In this document: in pieces, positions 46,735 through 58,810 of the stretch
Position numbering within the stretch: the first letter of the stretch is position 1
How the letters are laid out: each line of letters opens with the position of its first letter
Assembly (NCBI RefSeq): GCF_025961225.1
Contig: NZ_JAOQNG010000002.1
Span: 124,001-188,000, forward strand
From: Azospirillum canadense
GTDB taxonomy: Bacteria > Pseudomonadota > Alphaproteobacteria > Azospirillales > Azospirillaceae
DNA: 64,000 nucleotides
Reading direction: 5' to 3'
Translations under genes and position numbers: made by a program
Notes under the pieces: generated by a model
Databases searched by the model: none
Told to the model about the DNA's origin: nothing
The model's input: only the letters and a program-made list of their open reading frames with translations

Positions 46735-47202
46735 ATGCAGAGCAGCGACACCGAAGGGTCGGAGATGTCGAACACGGATTTGGTTGCGATGACCGGCAAG
46801 ATCGTCGCGTCCTATGTCCGTTCCAACCAGATCGCCGTGAATGATCTTCCGAATCTCATTCGGGTCGTTCACCAGAGCCTCGCCGGCACCGGCCGCCCGG
46901 TCGAGCAGGAAGTCGTCGAGCTTCGCCCGGCCGTTCCGGTCAAGAAGTCGGTGAACCCGGACTACATCGTCTGCCTTGAAGACGGCAAGAAGCTGAAGAT
47001 GCTGAAGCGCTATCTGCGCACGGCCTATGGCATGACTCCGGACGAATACCGCCGCAAGTGGGGCCTGCCGGCCGATTACCCGATGACGGCGCCGAACTAC
47101 GCCGAACAGCGCTCCGCCTTCGCGAAGTCGATCGGCCTCGGCAAGAAGGCCGCCGCCCCGGCCAAGCCGACCCGCCGCGGTCGCGCCAAGAGCGCGGCCT
47201 GA
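46735..47202 (+). CDS. MucR/Ros-family transcriptional regulator with degenerate zinc finger
   Basis: A 155-residue regulator of the Ros/MucR family, which in rhizobia and relatives controls exopolysaccharide, motility and symbiosis genes. The N-terminal part (LVAMTGKIVASYVRSNQIAV) is the oligomerisation region. The DNA-binding part keeps the family frame (KLKMLKRYLRTAYGMTPDEY, then KWGLPADYPMTAPNYAEQRS). Of the four Ros zinc ligands only Cys80 remains; the others read Asp83, Tyr93 and Tyr98. It may fold without zinc, as shown for some Mesorhizobium Ml proteins. The ATG at 46735 follows AAAGGA; an ATG at 46765 is a possible alternative. Confidence 0.88.
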   Translation: MQSSDTEGSEMSNTDLVAMTGKIVASYVRSNQIAVNDLPNLIRVVHQSLAGTGRPVEQEVVELRPAVPVKKSVNPDYIVCLEDGKKLKMLKRYLRTAYGMTPDEYRRKWGLPADYPMTAPNYAEQRSAFAKSIGLGKKAAAPAKPTRRGRAKSAA

Positions 47203-47223
47203 CGCGTCCTACCGTCGGCCTGA

Positions 47224-47249
47224 CCCCTCTCCCCGGTCGGGGGGAGGGG
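47224..47249. terminator. Hairpin between convergent MucR-like and deacetylase genes
   Basis: CCCCTCTCCCC and GGGGGGAGGGG form an 11-bp stem with one mismatch and a four-base loop, placed between two convergent stop codons. It resembles the end hairpin of the composite repeats seen elsewhere in the window. Confidence 0.65.
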
Positions 47250-47285
47250 CGATGACCCGGCGTCGCGCGCTTATTTCTGGGCGCC

Positions 47286-48575
47286 CTATTTCTGGGCGAT
47301 GCGCGGGGTGGCGAGGCTGTTCAGGCTGCTGATCCATTCCGACAGCGTTACGAATCGGCAGCCGCGCGTGCGCAGCAGCGCGATGGCTTTCGGCAGCGCG
47401 TCGGCGGTGGCGTTGTAGGTCATGTGCATCAGCACAACGCTGCCGATGGTTCCCGTCGCCTCCAACTGGGCCATGATCTTGTCGGCGTCGCGGGTGAACC
47501 AGTCGCGGGTGTCGACATTCCACAGGGCGGGGCTCATGCGCTCTCCCTGGAGAACCTTCAGCGTCTCCTGGTTGTAGCGACCGGACGGCGGGCGGAACAG
47601 CACGGGATCGGCGCCGGCGGTCGACAGGATCCGGTTCGTCTCCGCGACCTCGTTGCGTTGCGCATCGGCCGCCAGGTTGCGCATGTTCGGGTGGGTCAGG
47701 CTGTGGTTGCCGACCTCGTGCCCTTCCTGCACGATTCGCTGGATGATGCCCGGATGGCGGATGGCGACGTTCCCGATGGGGAAAAAGGTCGCCCGCACAT
47801 GCTCGTTGCGCAGGATATCCAGGATGCGCGGCGTCACCGACGGGTGCGGGCCGTCGTCAAACGTCAGCGAGCACAGGTTCCAGCGGCTGGCCTTCAGGGC
47901 GCCGACGTCGACCTGGGCGTCACTGCCTGGCACAATGGCGGCGAGCCGCGACAGGCGCGATGCCTGCCGTTCGATCTCCACCATCTCGCGGCTCTGGTCG
48001 GGTGTGTAGGTCACCACGCCGTTGCCGTCGCCATCTTCCATCGCCGGAGGCGGGCGATCACCGGTGCTGCCGGCCGGCGCGTCCACCACGAGGCAGCTTC
48101 CGCCGCCACCGACGATCCGGCGGCACACGAAGTTCGGGTCGAGGTCGGGCAGGGGCGCGGCCAGCAGTACATAGCCGTCGTCCGGCACACCGGGCTTCAG
48201 AGGCGCCACACGCGGCACAAGGTCCGCGACCATGTCCGGCTGCCGGCGCACGATGGCCTTCCACGCGATCCAGGCGTCCACCTCCTTGCGGTAGGTGCCG
48301 AACTGGAGGGCTTTGGTGGACACGGGCGCTGGAGCTTCAACCGGTTGGGACGGCTGGTCGCGGCGGATCGTCGTGACCGTCGCCGCGGCCGGCAACGAGG
48401 CGTGCACGGCCGGCGCCCGCTCGGCAGCGCGGGCAGCCGCCGGTGCCGCCAGAATGGCCGCCGCTGCGACAACAAGCGTCGCGATGAACGGGCTGCGGTC
48501 TGGTAAAGAACGGCGATCCCGTCCGGACACCGAACCGAACAGCGGAGAAACGGACGCGCCCTTGCCTGATTTCAT
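47286..48575 (-). CDS. Exported polysaccharide deacetylase (NodB-homology domain)
   Basis: A 429-residue protein. After an Arg-rich start there is a hydrophobic segment (FIATLVVAAAAILAAPAAA) with a likely signal cleavage after AARA near residue 50. The NodB domain lies at about 225-420: LTFDDGPHPSVTPRILDIL with the catalytic and metal Asp pair, GHEVGNHSLTHPNMRNL with the two metal His, LFRPPSGRYNQETL and VVLMHMTYNATADAL. It should remove N- or O-acetyl groups from an exported polysaccharide or peptidoglycan in the periplasm. The MucR-like gene next door is convergent, so co-regulation is only suggestive. Confidence 0.88.
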   Translation of the reverse strand: MKSGKGASVSPLFGSVSGRDRRSLPDRSPFIATLVVAAAAILAAPAAARAAERAPAVHASLPAAATVTTIRRDQPSQPVEAPAPVSTKALQFGTYRKEVDAWIAWKAIVRRQPDMVADLVPRVAPLKPGVPDDGYVLLAAPLPDLDPNFVCRRIVGGGGSCLVVDAPAGSTGDRPPPAMEDGDGNGVVTYTPDQSREMVEIERQASRLSRLAAIVPGSDAQVDVGALKASRWNLCSLTFDDGPHPSVTPRILDILRNEHVRATFFPIGNVAIRHPGIIQRIVQEGHEVGNHSLTHPNMRNLAADAQRNEVAETNRILSTAGADPVLFRPPSGRYNQETLKVLQGERMSPALWNVDTRDWFTRDADKIMAQLEATGTIGSVVLMHMTYNATADALPKAIALLRTRGCRFVTLSEWISSLNSLATPRIAQK

Positions 48576-48751
48576 CTGCGATCGACCATCGTGATCGCCG
48601 CATTGTGGTCAGATTCGGGCGATACCCCTTATGAGATAGAGCAAATTTTCCGCGGCCTCCACAGCGATCCGCGTTCAGGCTCACTTGTCACGGGATGGCA
48701 GCAATGTGCGGCCGACAGAATTTTCCATAATGTTCCTTATGGGATTCTTGG

Positions 48752-48790
48752 TCCCGCCCAAGGCGGGCGGGCCGCACGCGGCGGCCCAGC
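48752..48790. terminator. Two adjacent GC-rich hairpins downstream of the catabolic operon
   Basis: CCCGCC/GGCGGG (48753-48766) and GGGCCGC/GCGGCCC (near 48769-48787) lie between the last gene of the minus-strand catabolic block and the deacetylase start. They probably end the catabolic transcript, although no U-run follows on that strand. The rest of the 243-bp gap (48576-48818) holds nothing else I can name. Confidence 0.45.
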
Positions 48791-48818
48791 CCTTTTTATC
48801 CCCGACGTGCCGCAATGC

Positions 48819-49580
48819 TCACTGCGGTGCCATCCGGATGGCGCCGTCCAGGCGGATGACGTCGCCGTTCAGCATTTCGTTCTCGAGGATGTGCTGAACC
48901 AGACGCGCGTATTCGTCGGGGCGGCCGAACCGCTTCGGGAACGGGACGCTGGCGGCGAGGCTGTCCTGCACCTCCTGCGGCATGTTCAGCAGCATCGGCG
49001 TGCCGATCAGGCCCGGCGCGATGGTCATGACGCGAACGCCACTGCGGGCAAGGTCGCGCGCGGCGCAGATGGTCAGCGCCACGATGCCGCCCTTGGACGA
49101 GGCGTAGGCCGCCTGCCCGATCTGCCCCTCATAGGCGGCGACCGAGGCGGTGTTGACGATCACTCCACGCTCCCCCGATTCGAGCGGGTCGAGCGTGCCC
49201 ATGTCGGCGGCGGCGAGGCGCAGCATGTTGAAGGTGCCAATCAGGTTGACCTCGATCACCTTGCGGAAGTCGTCGAGCGCCATCGGGCCGTCGCGGCCGA
49301 CGATCCGCTTGGCCGGTGCGACGCCGGCGCAGTTGACCAGCACGCGGGCCGGACCGTGGGCAGCGCGCGCCTCGGCGACCGCCTTTTCGGCCGACTCGGC
49401 GCTCGATACGTCGCACAGCAGGCCAAGGCCGCCAATTTCCTCCGCCACCTGCTTCACCGCTGCCTCGTTCATGTCGAGCACGGTGACCTTGGCGCCGAGC
49501 TTGGCAAGGTGACGGGCGGTCTCCGCGCCCATGCCGGACGCGCCACCGGTGACGATGGCGGCCTGACCGTTGATCTGCAT
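48819..49580 (-). CDS. 3-hydroxyacyl-CoA dehydrogenase, SDR type (HSD17B10-like)
   Basis: A 253-residue SDR with AAIVTGGASGMGAETARHLA as NAD site, Asp41 after strand 2 (VTVLDMNE) implying NAD+ preference, NCAG, catalytic Ser in VNTASVAAYEG and YASSK. The C-terminal GDVIRLDGAIRMAPQ is characteristic of the HSD17B10/type II hydroxyacyl-CoA dehydrogenase group, which oxidises 2-methyl-3-hydroxybutyryl-CoA in isoleucine breakdown. The setting beside ETF-QO and branched-chain acyl-CoA genes supports that role. It is the last gene of the minus-strand block. Confidence 0.88.
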   Translation of the reverse strand: MQINGQAAIVTGGASGMGAETARHLAKLGAKVTVLDMNEAAVKQVAEEIGGLGLLCDVSSAESAEKAVAEARAAHGPARVLVNCAGVAPAKRIVGRDGPMALDDFRKVIEVNLIGTFNMLRLAAADMGTLDPLESGERGVIVNTASVAAYEGQIGQAAYASSKGGIVALTICAARDLARSGVRVMTIAPGLIGTPMLLNMPQEVQDSLAASVPFPKRFGRPDEYARLVQHILENEMLNGDVIRLDGAIRMAPQ

Positions 49581-49621
49581 GATGTTTTCCCCCTGAATGA
49601 CTGTTTTCGGTGTGTTGGGTT

Positions 49622-51283
49622 TTACATGCCGCCGGGGTAGTTCGGCCCGCCGCCGCCCTCTGGCACGACCCAGTTGATGTTCTGGGTGGGGTCCTTGATG
49701 TCGCAGGTCTTGCAGTGCACGCAGTTCTGCGCGTTGATCTGCAGCCGCGGGTTGGTCCCGTCCTCGTTGCGCACGATCTCGTACACCCCGGCCGGGCAGT
49801 AGCGCGTCTCCGGCGCGTCGTACAGCGCCAAGTTCACCCGGATCGGCGTCTCCGCGTCCTTCAGCGTCAGGTGCGCCGGCTGGTCTTCCTCGTGGTTGGT
49901 GTTCGACAGGTACACCGACGACAGCCGGTCGAACGACACCACCCCGTCCGGCTTCGGGTAGGCGATCGCCGGCGCCTCGCTCGCCTTCTTCAGCGTCGCG
50001 TGGTCGCCGTGCCGGTGGTGCAGGGTCCAGGGCGACTTGCCCTTGGTCGCCGTCTCATACGCCGCGTTGGCCAGACCCGCCCACAGACCCTTCTGGAAGC
50101 CCGGGCGGATGTTGCGCACCTCGTGCAATTCCTTCCACACCCACGACGCCTTCAGCGCCTCCGGGTAGGTCGTCACTTCACGCCCATTTTCGCCGCCGGT
50201 CAGGTGCGCGAAGATGGTCTCGGCCGCCAGCATGCCCGACTTCATGGCGGTGTGGTTGCCCTTGATCTTCGGCACGTTCAGGAAGCCCGCCGCGTCGCCG
50301 ACGATCAGACCGCCGGGGAAGGTCAGCTTGGGGATCGACTGCAAGCCGCCCTCCGACAGGGCGCGGGCGCCGTAGGCGATGCGCCGGCCGCCCTCGAAGG
50401 TCGGGCGGATGGCCGGGTGCGTCTTGTAGCGCTGGAACTCCTCGAACGGCGAGAGGTGCGGGTTCTCGTAGTCGAGCCCGACCACGAAGCCGACCGACAC
50501 CAGGTTGCCCTCCATGTGGTAGAGCCAGCTGCCGCCGTAGGTCTTGGGGTCCATCGGCCAGCCGATGGTGTGGACGATCAGGCCGGGCTGCGACTTGGCG
50601 GGGTCGACCTCCCACAGCTCCTTGATGCCGATGCCGTAGGTCTGCGGGTCGACGCCGTCGCGCAGATCGAAGCGCTCGAACAGCGTCTTGGTCAGCGAGC
50701 CGCGGCAGCCCTCGGCGAAGACGGTCTGCCGGGCGTGCAACTCCATGCCGGGCGTGTAGTTGCCGGTCTTCTCAAAGTCCTTGCCGATGCCCATGTCGCC
50801 GGTGGCCACACCCTTGACCGCGCCGTCCTCGTCGTAGAGCACCTCCGCCGCGGCGAAGCCGGGGTAGATCTCCACGCCGAGTTCCTCGGCCTGGGCGGCC
50901 ATCCAGCGGGCGAGGTTGCCCAGGGAGATGATGAAGTTGCCGTGATTGTGCATCTGCGGCGGGGTGAAGGGCGACTTCAGCGCCTTGGTCGGGGTGAGGA
51001 AGAGGAAGCGGTCCTCGCGCGCCGGCGTGGTGAGCGGCGCGCCCTTCTCCTTCCAGTCCGGGATCAGCTCGTCGAGCGCGTGCGGCTCGAACACGGCGCC
51101 CGACAGCAGGTGGGCACCGACCTCCGAGCCCTTCTCGATGACGCAGACCGACAGCTCCTGCCCGGCCTCATTGGCCAGCTGTTTCAGGCGGATGGCCGCG
51201 CTCAGGCCCGACGGGCCGGCTCCGACGACGAGGACGTCGTACTCCATAACCTCGCGCGGGTCGCGATCCATCGCCTCAGCCAT
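49622..51283 (-). CDS. Electron-transfer flavoprotein:ubiquinone oxidoreductase
   Basis: A 553-residue membrane-associated FAD and 4Fe-4S enzyme that takes electrons from reduced ETF to ubiquinone. The FAD fold is [18 protein letters not shown]. The body has [19 protein letters not shown] and [20 protein letters not shown]. The cluster ligands are near the end (CPAGVYEIV and [20 protein letters not shown]), and the terminus is PNYPGG. Length matches ETF-QO. In this operon it is the electron outlet for the two acyl-CoA dehydrogenases encoded upstream. ETF itself is not in the window. Confidence 0.96.
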   Translation of the reverse strand: MAEAMDRDPREVMEYDVLVVGAGPSGLSAAIRLKQLANEAGQELSVCVIEKGSEVGAHLLSGAVFEPHALDELIPDWKEKGAPLTTPAREDRFLFLTPTKALKSPFTPPQMHNHGNFIISLGNLARWMAAQAEELGVEIYPGFAAAEVLYDEDGAVKGVATGDMGIGKDFEKTGNYTPGMELHARQTVFAEGCRGSLTKTLFERFDLRDGVDPQTYGIGIKELWEVDPAKSQPGLIVHTIGWPMDPKTYGGSWLYHMEGNLVSVGFVVGLDYENPHLSPFEEFQRYKTHPAIRPTFEGGRRIAYGARALSEGGLQSIPKLTFPGGLIVGDAAGFLNVPKIKGNHTAMKSGMLAAETIFAHLTGGENGREVTTYPEALKASWVWKELHEVRNIRPGFQKGLWAGLANAAYETATKGKSPWTLHHRHGDHATLKKASEAPAIAYPKPDGVVSFDRLSSVYLSNTNHEEDQPAHLTLKDAETPIRVNLALYDAPETRYCPAGVYEIVRNEDGTNPRLQINAQNCVHCKTCDIKDPTQNINWVVPEGGGGPNYPGGM

Positions 51284-51317
51284 GTCGGTGCTTCCTTTTG
51301 TTTAGGGGCTTTTTTTC

Positions 51318-52148
51318 TTAGTGGGACAACAATACGGGTAGGGTCATCTGCCGCAGAATTTGGCGGGTGTTGCTGCCGCGGCCGAACAGCGGGAACAGCG
51401 ATCCGCCATAGCCGCCGAAGCCCCCCATCACCAGCAGGTCGGAACCGTGGTCGGAGGCGCGCGATAGCACCGCATCCATGGGCGTCATGGTGCTGATGGT
51501 CAGCCGCTCCTGCTCCGCCGTCACGCCGTGGCTCGCCAGATGCTCAAGGATGTCCACCTGCGGAACGTCGCCACCCTCCCCTGCCCCAGGATGGGTGTGG
51601 AAGGCGAGCAGCAGCACCGATGACGCCCGCTTCAGCAACGGCAGCGCGTCGTTGACGGCGCGCGTGGCCTCCCGGCTGCCGTTCCAGGCGATGACTGGGC
51701 GGTCGCCAAGGCGCGGGAAGCGGCCGGCGTGGGGCACGACCAGGACCGGGCGCCCGGCGTTCAGCACGACCTCTTCGATCAGGTCCGCCGGTACGCGGTT
51801 GTCGCCGTTGGGATCGTGCTGGCCGAAGATGGCGAGGTCGACGTAGCGGCAGCAGATGGTCGTTTCGGCAATGACGTGGCCGTACTCGCCGTGGCTGAGC
51901 TGCCACCAGCGGCACGCGACGCCGGCCTCGCGCGCCTTGGTCTCGAAGCTCTCCTTGGCCCGCTCGGCCGCCTGGAGGAGCGCCGGCCCGGCCCGCCGCG
52001 TGACGATTCCGGCGCCGGAGGACTCGCTCTGCGCGAACAGGCCGGTCAGGGTGGCGCCATGGCTCTGCGCCAGGGACAGGGCGAGGGTCAGGCGCTCTTC
52101 GCACCGTTCGGTGTCGTCCAGATGCACCAGCAGGTTCGTGTAGCTCAT
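51318..52148 (-). CDS. Universal stress protein (two UspA-like halves)
   Basis: A 276-residue protein with two Usp domains. The first begins YTNLLVHLDDTERCEERLTL and the second begins DRPVIAWNGSREATRAVNDA. The C-terminal nucleotide loop is LLVMGGFGGYGGSLFPLFGR, a G-x2-G-x9-G-type ATP-binding motif ending before TLPVLLSH. Tandem Usp proteins of this length are common in alphaproteobacteria. I chose the ATG at 52148 (GGGGAGGG upstream). Its placement between ETF-QO and HMG-CoA lyase genes suggests co-expression with catabolism; a direct link is unknown. Confidence 0.88.
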   Translation of the reverse strand: MSYTNLLVHLDDTERCEERLTLALSLAQSHGATLTGLFAQSESSGAGIVTRRAGPALLQAAERAKESFETKAREAGVACRWWQLSHGEYGHVIAETTICCRYVDLAIFGQHDPNGDNRVPADLIEEVVLNAGRPVLVVPHAGRFPRLGDRPVIAWNGSREATRAVNDALPLLKRASSVLLLAFHTHPGAGEGGDVPQVDILEHLASHGVTAEQERLTISTMTPMDAVLSRASDHGSDLLVMGGFGGYGGSLFPLFGRGSNTRQILRQMTLPVLLSH

Positions 52149-52180
52149 GGCACCCTCCCCTCTTCCATTTTGATGGACGA

Positions 52181-53082
52181 TTACGCACACCCGCGCGCGC
52201 GGGCGACCTTCGAGGCGGTCGGCCGCGCGATGGCTTCGCTGATGTAGGCACCGGCCGCCACCAGCTTGTCCAAGTCGACGCCCGTCTCGATGCCGAGGCC
52301 GTTCAGCATGTAGAGGACGTCCTCGCTCGCCACGTTGCCGGACGCCCCCTTGGCGTAGGGGCAACCGCCCAAACCCGCGACCGAGCTGTCCACCACCGCC
52401 ACGCCCAGTTCCAGCGCGGCCAGGATGTTGGCGAGCGCCTGCCCGTAGGTGTCGTGGAAGTGGACGGCGATCTTGCCCATCGGCACGCGCTCCGCCACCG
52501 CGGCGATCATCGCCTGGGCTTTGGCCGGCGTGCCGGTGCCGATGGTGTCGCCGAGCGAGATCTCGTAGCAGCCCATGGCGAGCAGCTTGTCCGCCACATC
52601 GGCCACGGCGGCCGGCGCGATCTCCCCCTCATAAGGGCAGCCGAGCACGCAGGAGACGTAGCCGCGCACCGGGAGCCCTTGCGCCTTCGCCGCCTCCATG
52701 ACGGGGGCGAAGCGCTCCAGGCTCTCGGCGATGGAGCAGTTGATGTTCTTTTGGCTGAAGCTTTCGGAGGCCGCGCCGAAGACGGCCACCTCGTCCACCT
52801 TCGCGGCGAGTGCCCCCTCCAGCCCCTTGGCGTTCGGCGTCAGTGCTGCGTAGCGCACGCCGGCCCCGCGCCGGATTCCCGCGAAGACATCGGGTGTGTC
52901 GGCCATCTGCGGGACCCACTTCGGCGAGACGAAGCTCCCCGCCTCGACGACGGTTAGGCCGGCGTCGGTCAGGCGGTCCACGAGGCCGATCTTCACCTCG
53001 GTGGGCACAATCTGCTTTTCGTTCTGGAGGCCGTCGCGCGGGCCGACCTCCACCATGCGGACGAACTTGGGCAGGCGCATGC

Positions 53083-53086
<4 letters not shown>
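52181..53086 (-). CDS. Hydroxymethylglutaryl-CoA lyase
   Basis: A 301-residue TIM-barrel lyase that splits HMG-CoA to acetyl-CoA and acetoacetate, the last step of leucine degradation. [20 protein letters not shown] holds the metal-binding Asp and catalytic Arg. [12 protein letters not shown] follows. [16 protein letters not shown] and [18 protein letters not shown] supply the His ligands. [19 protein letters not shown] holds the catalytic Cys loop. Length and blocks match MvaB/LiuE. The ATG overlaps the stop of the carboxylase alpha gene (ATGA), after a GGAGGAG ribosome site. Confidence 0.95.
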
Positions 53087-55089
<2,003 letters not shown>

Positions 55090-55094
55090 CGGTC

Positions 55095-55889
55095 TCAGCT
55101 CCGCCACGCCGGTTCACGCTTGTCCAGGAAGGCGCCCACGCCCTCCTTGCCCTCGTCGCTTGCCCGCTGGCGGGCGATGCGCTGGGCGGTGTCGAGCATC
55201 ACGTCGGTGCTCATCGGCCGGCGCGCCACGGCGCGGATCAGCTCCTTCGCCGCGGTCTGGGAAGCCGGGCCGCATTGCAGCAGGTTGCACAGTGTGGCCT
55301 CGACGGCGGCGTCCAGTTCCTCCGGCTTCACGGTCTGGTGCAGCAGGCCGAGCCGCAGCGCCTCCGCGGCCGAGAAGCGCTCGGCCGTCAGGAAGTAGCG
55401 GCGGCAGGCGCGCTCGCCCATCGCGGCGATGACGTAGGGGCTGATGACGGCGGGGATCAGGCCCAGCCGCACCTCGGTCAGCGCGAAGCTGGCCGTGTCG
55501 GCGGAGATGGCGATGTCGCAGGCCGCGACCAGCCCCACCCCGCCGCCGAAGGCCGGCCCCTGCACCACAGCGACCGTGGGCTTCGGGCATTCGTCCAGGG
55601 TGCGCAGCATGGTGGCGAGGCCCATGGCGTCCTGGACGTTCTCCTCGTGGCTGTAGCCGGCCATCTTCTTCATCCAGCCGAGGTCGGCCCCGGCGGAGAA
55701 GCTTTTGCCCGCCCCGCGCAGCAGAACGGCGCGGACGGACGAATCCTGGCCCAGCTTGCGGAAGGCGTCGGTCAGGTCGGCGATGACGTGCTCGTTGAAG
55801 GCATTGTGCACCTCGCCCCGGTTCATGGTGACGGTGGCAACGCCTTTCATGGGGCCGTTGGCGGCCCGGTCGATCAGAATGTCGCTCAT
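55095..55889 (-). CDS. Enoyl-CoA hydratase/isomerase, probably methylglutaconyl-CoA hydratase
   Basis: A 264-residue crotonase-fold enzyme. The oxyanion-hole segments are LLRGAGKSFSAGADLGWMKK and VVQGPAFGGGVGLVAACDIA. FALTEVRLGLIPAVISPYVI carries the catalytic acidic residue of the family. In leucine catabolism such an enzyme hydrates 3-methylglutaconyl-CoA to HMG-CoA; its place between the two carboxylase subunit genes supports this. I chose the ATG at 55889; an ATG six codons earlier is possible. The mccA start lies five bases beyond its stop. Confidence 0.9.
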   Translation of the reverse strand: MSDILIDRAANGPMKGVATVTMNRGEVHNAFNEHVIADLTDAFRKLGQDSSVRAVLLRGAGKSFSAGADLGWMKKMAGYSHEENVQDAMGLATMLRTLDECPKPTVAVVQGPAFGGGVGLVAACDIAISADTASFALTEVRLGLIPAVISPYVIAAMGERACRRYFLTAERFSAAEALRLGLLHQTVKPEELDAAVEATLCNLLQCGPASQTAAKELIRAVARRPMSTDVMLDTAQRIARQRASDEGKEGVGAFLDKREPAWRS

Positions 55890-55903
55890 GCTTCCATCCC
55901 CCA

Positions 55904-57511
55904 TCACATCCGGAACACGCCGAAGGTGGTCTTCTCGACCGGGGCGTTCAGCGAGGCCGACAGGCCGAGGCCGAGCACCATGCGCGTGTCCGCCGGGTCA
56001 ATGATGCCGTCGTCCCACAGCCGGGCGGAGGCGTAGTAGGGATGGCCCTGGTGTTCGTACTGCTGTCGGATCGGGGACTTGAAAGCCTCCTCCTCCTCCG
56101 GTGCCCAGCTCTTGCCCTGGGATTCCATGGCGTCGCGCCGGACCTGGGCGAGCACGCCGGCCGCCTGCTCCCCGCCCATGACGGAGATGCGGGAGTTCGG
56201 CCACATCCAGAGGAAACGCGGGCTGTATGCGCGGCCGCACATGCCGTAGTTGCCGGCCCCGTAGCTGCCGCCAATGATGACCGTGAACTTCGGCACCTTG
56301 GCGCAGGCGACGGCGGTAACCAGCTTCGCGCCGTCCTTGGCGATGCCGCCGGCCTCGTACTTGCGGCCGACCATGAAGCCGGTGATGTTCTGCAGGAAGA
56401 CCAGCGGGATGCCGCGCTGGCAGCACAGCTCGACGAAATGCGCGCCCTTCAGGGCGGACTCGCTGAACAGGATGCCGTTGTTGGCGATGATGCCCACCGG
56501 ATAGCCGAAGATGTGGGCGAAGCCGCAAACCAGCGTCGTGCCGTAGAGCGGCTTGAACTCGTCGAGCACCGAACCGTCGACCACGCGGGCGATCACCTCG
56601 CGCACGTCGAAGGGCTTGCGCGGATCGCTGGGGATCACGCCATACAGCTCGCGCGGGTCGTAGGCGGGCTCCTGCGGGTCGCGCAGGTCGAGGTCGATGC
56701 GCTTGGTGCGGTTCAGGTTCGACACGACCTTGCGCGCCATAGCGAGCGCGTGGGCGTCGTTCAGCGCGTAGTGGTCGGTGACGCCGGAGGTGCGGGAATG
56801 CACGTCGGCACCGCCCAGATCCTCGGCGGAGACGACCTCGCCGGTCGCGGCCTTCACCAGCGGCGGGCCGCCCAGGAAGATGGTGCCCTGGTTGCGGACG
56901 ATGATCGCCTCGTCCGACATGGCCGGGACGTAGGCGCCGCCGGCCGTGCAGCTTCCCATGACCACAGCGATCTGCGGGATGCCCTGGGCCGACATGTTGG
57001 CCTGGTTGAAGAAGATGCGGCCGAAATGGTCGCGGTCGGGGAAGACCTCGTCCTGGTTCGGCAGGTTGGCGCCTCCCGAGTCCACCAGATAGATGCAGGG
57101 CAGGTTGTTCTGTTGCGCCACTTCCTGGGCGCGCAGGTGCTTCTTGACCGTCAGCGGGAAGTAGGTGCCGCCCTTCACGGTGGCGTCGTTGACGACGACC
57201 ATGCATTCCTGGCCGGCGACGCTGCCGATGCCGGTGATGATTCCGGCCGCCGGAATGTCGTCGTCATAGACGCCGTAGGCGGCCATCTGCGACAGCTCCA
57301 AAAACGGCGAGCCGACGTCGAGCAGCTGGCGGATGCGCTCGCGCGGCAGCAGCTTGCCGCGCGACAAGTGCTTGTCGCGCGCCTTGGCGCCGCCGCCCTG
57401 CTTGATGGCGCCGACCTTCGCGCGCAGGTCGGCGACCAGCGCGGACATGGCGTCGGCGTTCGTCTGGAACTCGGCGGAGCGCGCGTTCAGGGCGCTCTTC
57501 AGGACGGTCAT
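55904..57511 (-). CDS. mccB: Methylcrotonyl-CoA carboxylase carboxyltransferase (beta) subunit
   Basis: A 535-residue carboxyltransferase that moves CO2 from carboxybiotin to 3-methylcrotonyl-CoA. The acyl-CoA and carboxybiotin oxyanion loops are visible ([20 protein letters not shown] and [20 protein letters not shown]). Further family blocks are [59 protein letters not shown] and [17 protein letters not shown]. These match MccB rather than PccB. It lies 14 bases before the hydratase gene. Confidence 0.95.
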   Translation of the reverse strand: MTVLKSALNARSAEFQTNADAMSALVADLRAKVGAIKQGGGAKARDKHLSRGKLLPRERIRQLLDVGSPFLELSQMAAYGVYDDDIPAAGIITGIGSVAGQECMVVVNDATVKGGTYFPLTVKKHLRAQEVAQQNNLPCIYLVDSGGANLPNQDEVFPDRDHFGRIFFNQANMSAQGIPQIAVVMGSCTAGGAYVPAMSDEAIIVRNQGTIFLGGPPLVKAATGEVVSAEDLGGADVHSRTSGVTDHYALNDAHALAMARKVVSNLNRTKRIDLDLRDPQEPAYDPRELYGVIPSDPRKPFDVREVIARVVDGSVLDEFKPLYGTTLVCGFAHIFGYPVGIIANNGILFSESALKGAHFVELCCQRGIPLVFLQNITGFMVGRKYEAGGIAKDGAKLVTAVACAKVPKFTVIIGGSYGAGNYGMCGRAYSPRFLWMWPNSRISVMGGEQAAGVLAQVRRDAMESQGKSWAPEEEEAFKSPIRQQYEHQGHPYYASARLWDDGIIDPADTRMVLGLGLSASLNAPVEKTTFGVFRM

Positions 57512-57541
57512 GGCCGTCGTCCTCCCGTATTCTTTTTTGTC

Positions 57542-58675
57542 TTACTGGGTGAGCGCGCGGCTGATGACCAGCCGCTGGATGTCGCTGGTGCCCTCGTAGA
57601 TCTGGCAGACGCGGACGTCCCGGTAGATGCGCTCCACCGGGAAGTCGTTCAGGTAGCCGTAGCCGCCGTGGATCTGGATGGCGTCGGAGCACACGCGCTC
57701 CGCCATCTCCGACGCGAACAGCTTTGCCATCGCCGCCTCCTTCAAGCAGGGTTCCCCGGCGTCGCGGAGGGAGGCTGCATGCAGGACGAGTTGCCGCGCG
57801 GCCTCAACCTTCGTCGCCATATCGGCCAGCCGGAAGGTGACCGCCTGATGCTGGATGATCGGCACGCCCATGCTCTGCCGCTCCTGCGCGTAACGGACGG
57901 CGTGGTCGAGGGCGGAGCGGGCCATGCCCACGGATTGCGACGCGATGCCGATGCGCCCGCCCTCCAGGTTGGCGAGCGCCACCTTGTAGCCGCCGCCCTC
58001 CGCGCCCAGCATCAGGTCGGCCGGGATGCGGCAGTCCTCCAGCACGATTTGGCAAGTGTCGGAGCAGCTCTGGCCCAGCTTCTCCTCCACACGGGCGACC
58101 TGGAAGCCGGGCGTGTCGGTCGGCACGATGAAGGCGGTGATGCCCTTCTTGCCGGCGTCCGGGTCGCTGACTGCGAAGACGATGGCGACGTCGGCGTTCT
58201 TGCCCGACGTGATGAACTGCTTGGTGCCGTTCAGGACCCAGTGATTGCCGTCGCGGCGTGCCTTGGTCTTGATGGCGGCGGCGTCGGACCCCGCTTGTGG
58301 CTCCGTCAGGCAGAAGCAGCCGAGCTGCTCGCCGCGGGCCATCGGCTTCAGGAAGCGCTCCTTCTGCTCGGCATCGCCGAACTTCAGGATGGGCATGCAG
58401 CCGACGGAGTTGTGCACGCTCATGATCGTGGAGATGGCACCGTCGCCGGCCGCGATTTCCTCGATGGCGAGCGCGTAGGCGATGTGGTCGGTGGCCGCGC
58501 CGTCGAATTCCTCCGGCACCAGCATGCCCATCAGGCCGAGGCTGCCCATCTCGGCCAGCTCGTCCTTTGGAAAGGCGCCCGTGCGGTCACGTTCGGCCGC
58601 GGTCGGCGCCAGCCGCTCTGTCGAGAACGCGCGCGCCATGTCGCGCACCATCCGCTGCTCTTCCGTCAGCCGCAT
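57542..58675 (-). CDS. Acyl-CoA dehydrogenase, short/branched-chain type
   Basis: A 377-residue FAD enzyme. [20 protein letters not shown] and [20 protein letters not shown] are flavin and substrate blocks. The catalytic base is the usual C-terminal Glu in [19 protein letters not shown], as in short-chain and 2-methyl-branched-chain dehydrogenases. The neighbouring isovaleryl-CoA dehydrogenase has Gly there instead. Oxidation of 2-methylbutyryl-CoA from isoleucine would complete the set with the HSD10-like SDR and the thiolase. The substrate is inferred. I chose the ATG at 58675 (GGGAGGG upstream). Confidence 0.9.
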   Translation of the reverse strand: MRLTEEQRMVRDMARAFSTERLAPTAAERDRTGAFPKDELAEMGSLGLMGMLVPEEFDGAATDHIAYALAIEEIAAGDGAISTIMSVHNSVGCMPILKFGDAEQKERFLKPMARGEQLGCFCLTEPQAGSDAAAIKTKARRDGNHWVLNGTKQFITSGKNADVAIVFAVSDPDAGKKGITAFIVPTDTPGFQVARVEEKLGQSCSDTCQIVLEDCRIPADLMLGAEGGGYKVALANLEGGRIGIASQSVGMARSALDHAVRYAQERQSMGVPIIQHQAVTFRLADMATKVEAARQLVLHAASLRDAGEPCLKEAAMAKLFASEMAERVCSDAIQIHGGYGYLNDFPVERIYRDVRVCQIYEGTSDIQRLVISRALTQ

Positions 58676-58693
58676 GTTTTTCCCTCCCGATTC

Positions 58694-58803
58694 ACCCTCT
58701 TCCCTCCGGGGAGAGGGTCGGGGTGAGGGGGTTGCGCCTTTGCCGGACGTGGCAAAATGGCGGGACCCCCTCACCCTAACCCTCTCCCCAGAGGGGAGAG
58801 GGG
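58694..58803. repeat. Composite palindromic intergenic element, copy 2
   Basis: Same plan as the element at 9787: a first hairpin (ACCCTCTTCCCTCC / GGGGAGAGGGT), a long interrupted stem with GGGTGAGGGGGTTGCGC near 58720-58736 and ACCCCCTCACCC near 58765-58776, and a last hairpin CCTCTCCCC / GGGGAGAGG. The loop sequence differs (GCCGGACGTGGCAAAATGG). It fills the gap between the thiolase stop and the acyl-CoA dehydrogenase start. Confidence 0.82.
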
Positions 58804-58810
58804 ACTTGTG

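Noticed and set aside
46604..46872. Small open frames across the MucR-like gene start
   Set aside because: They overlap the regulator or its leader in other frames and lack ribosome sites and family similarity.
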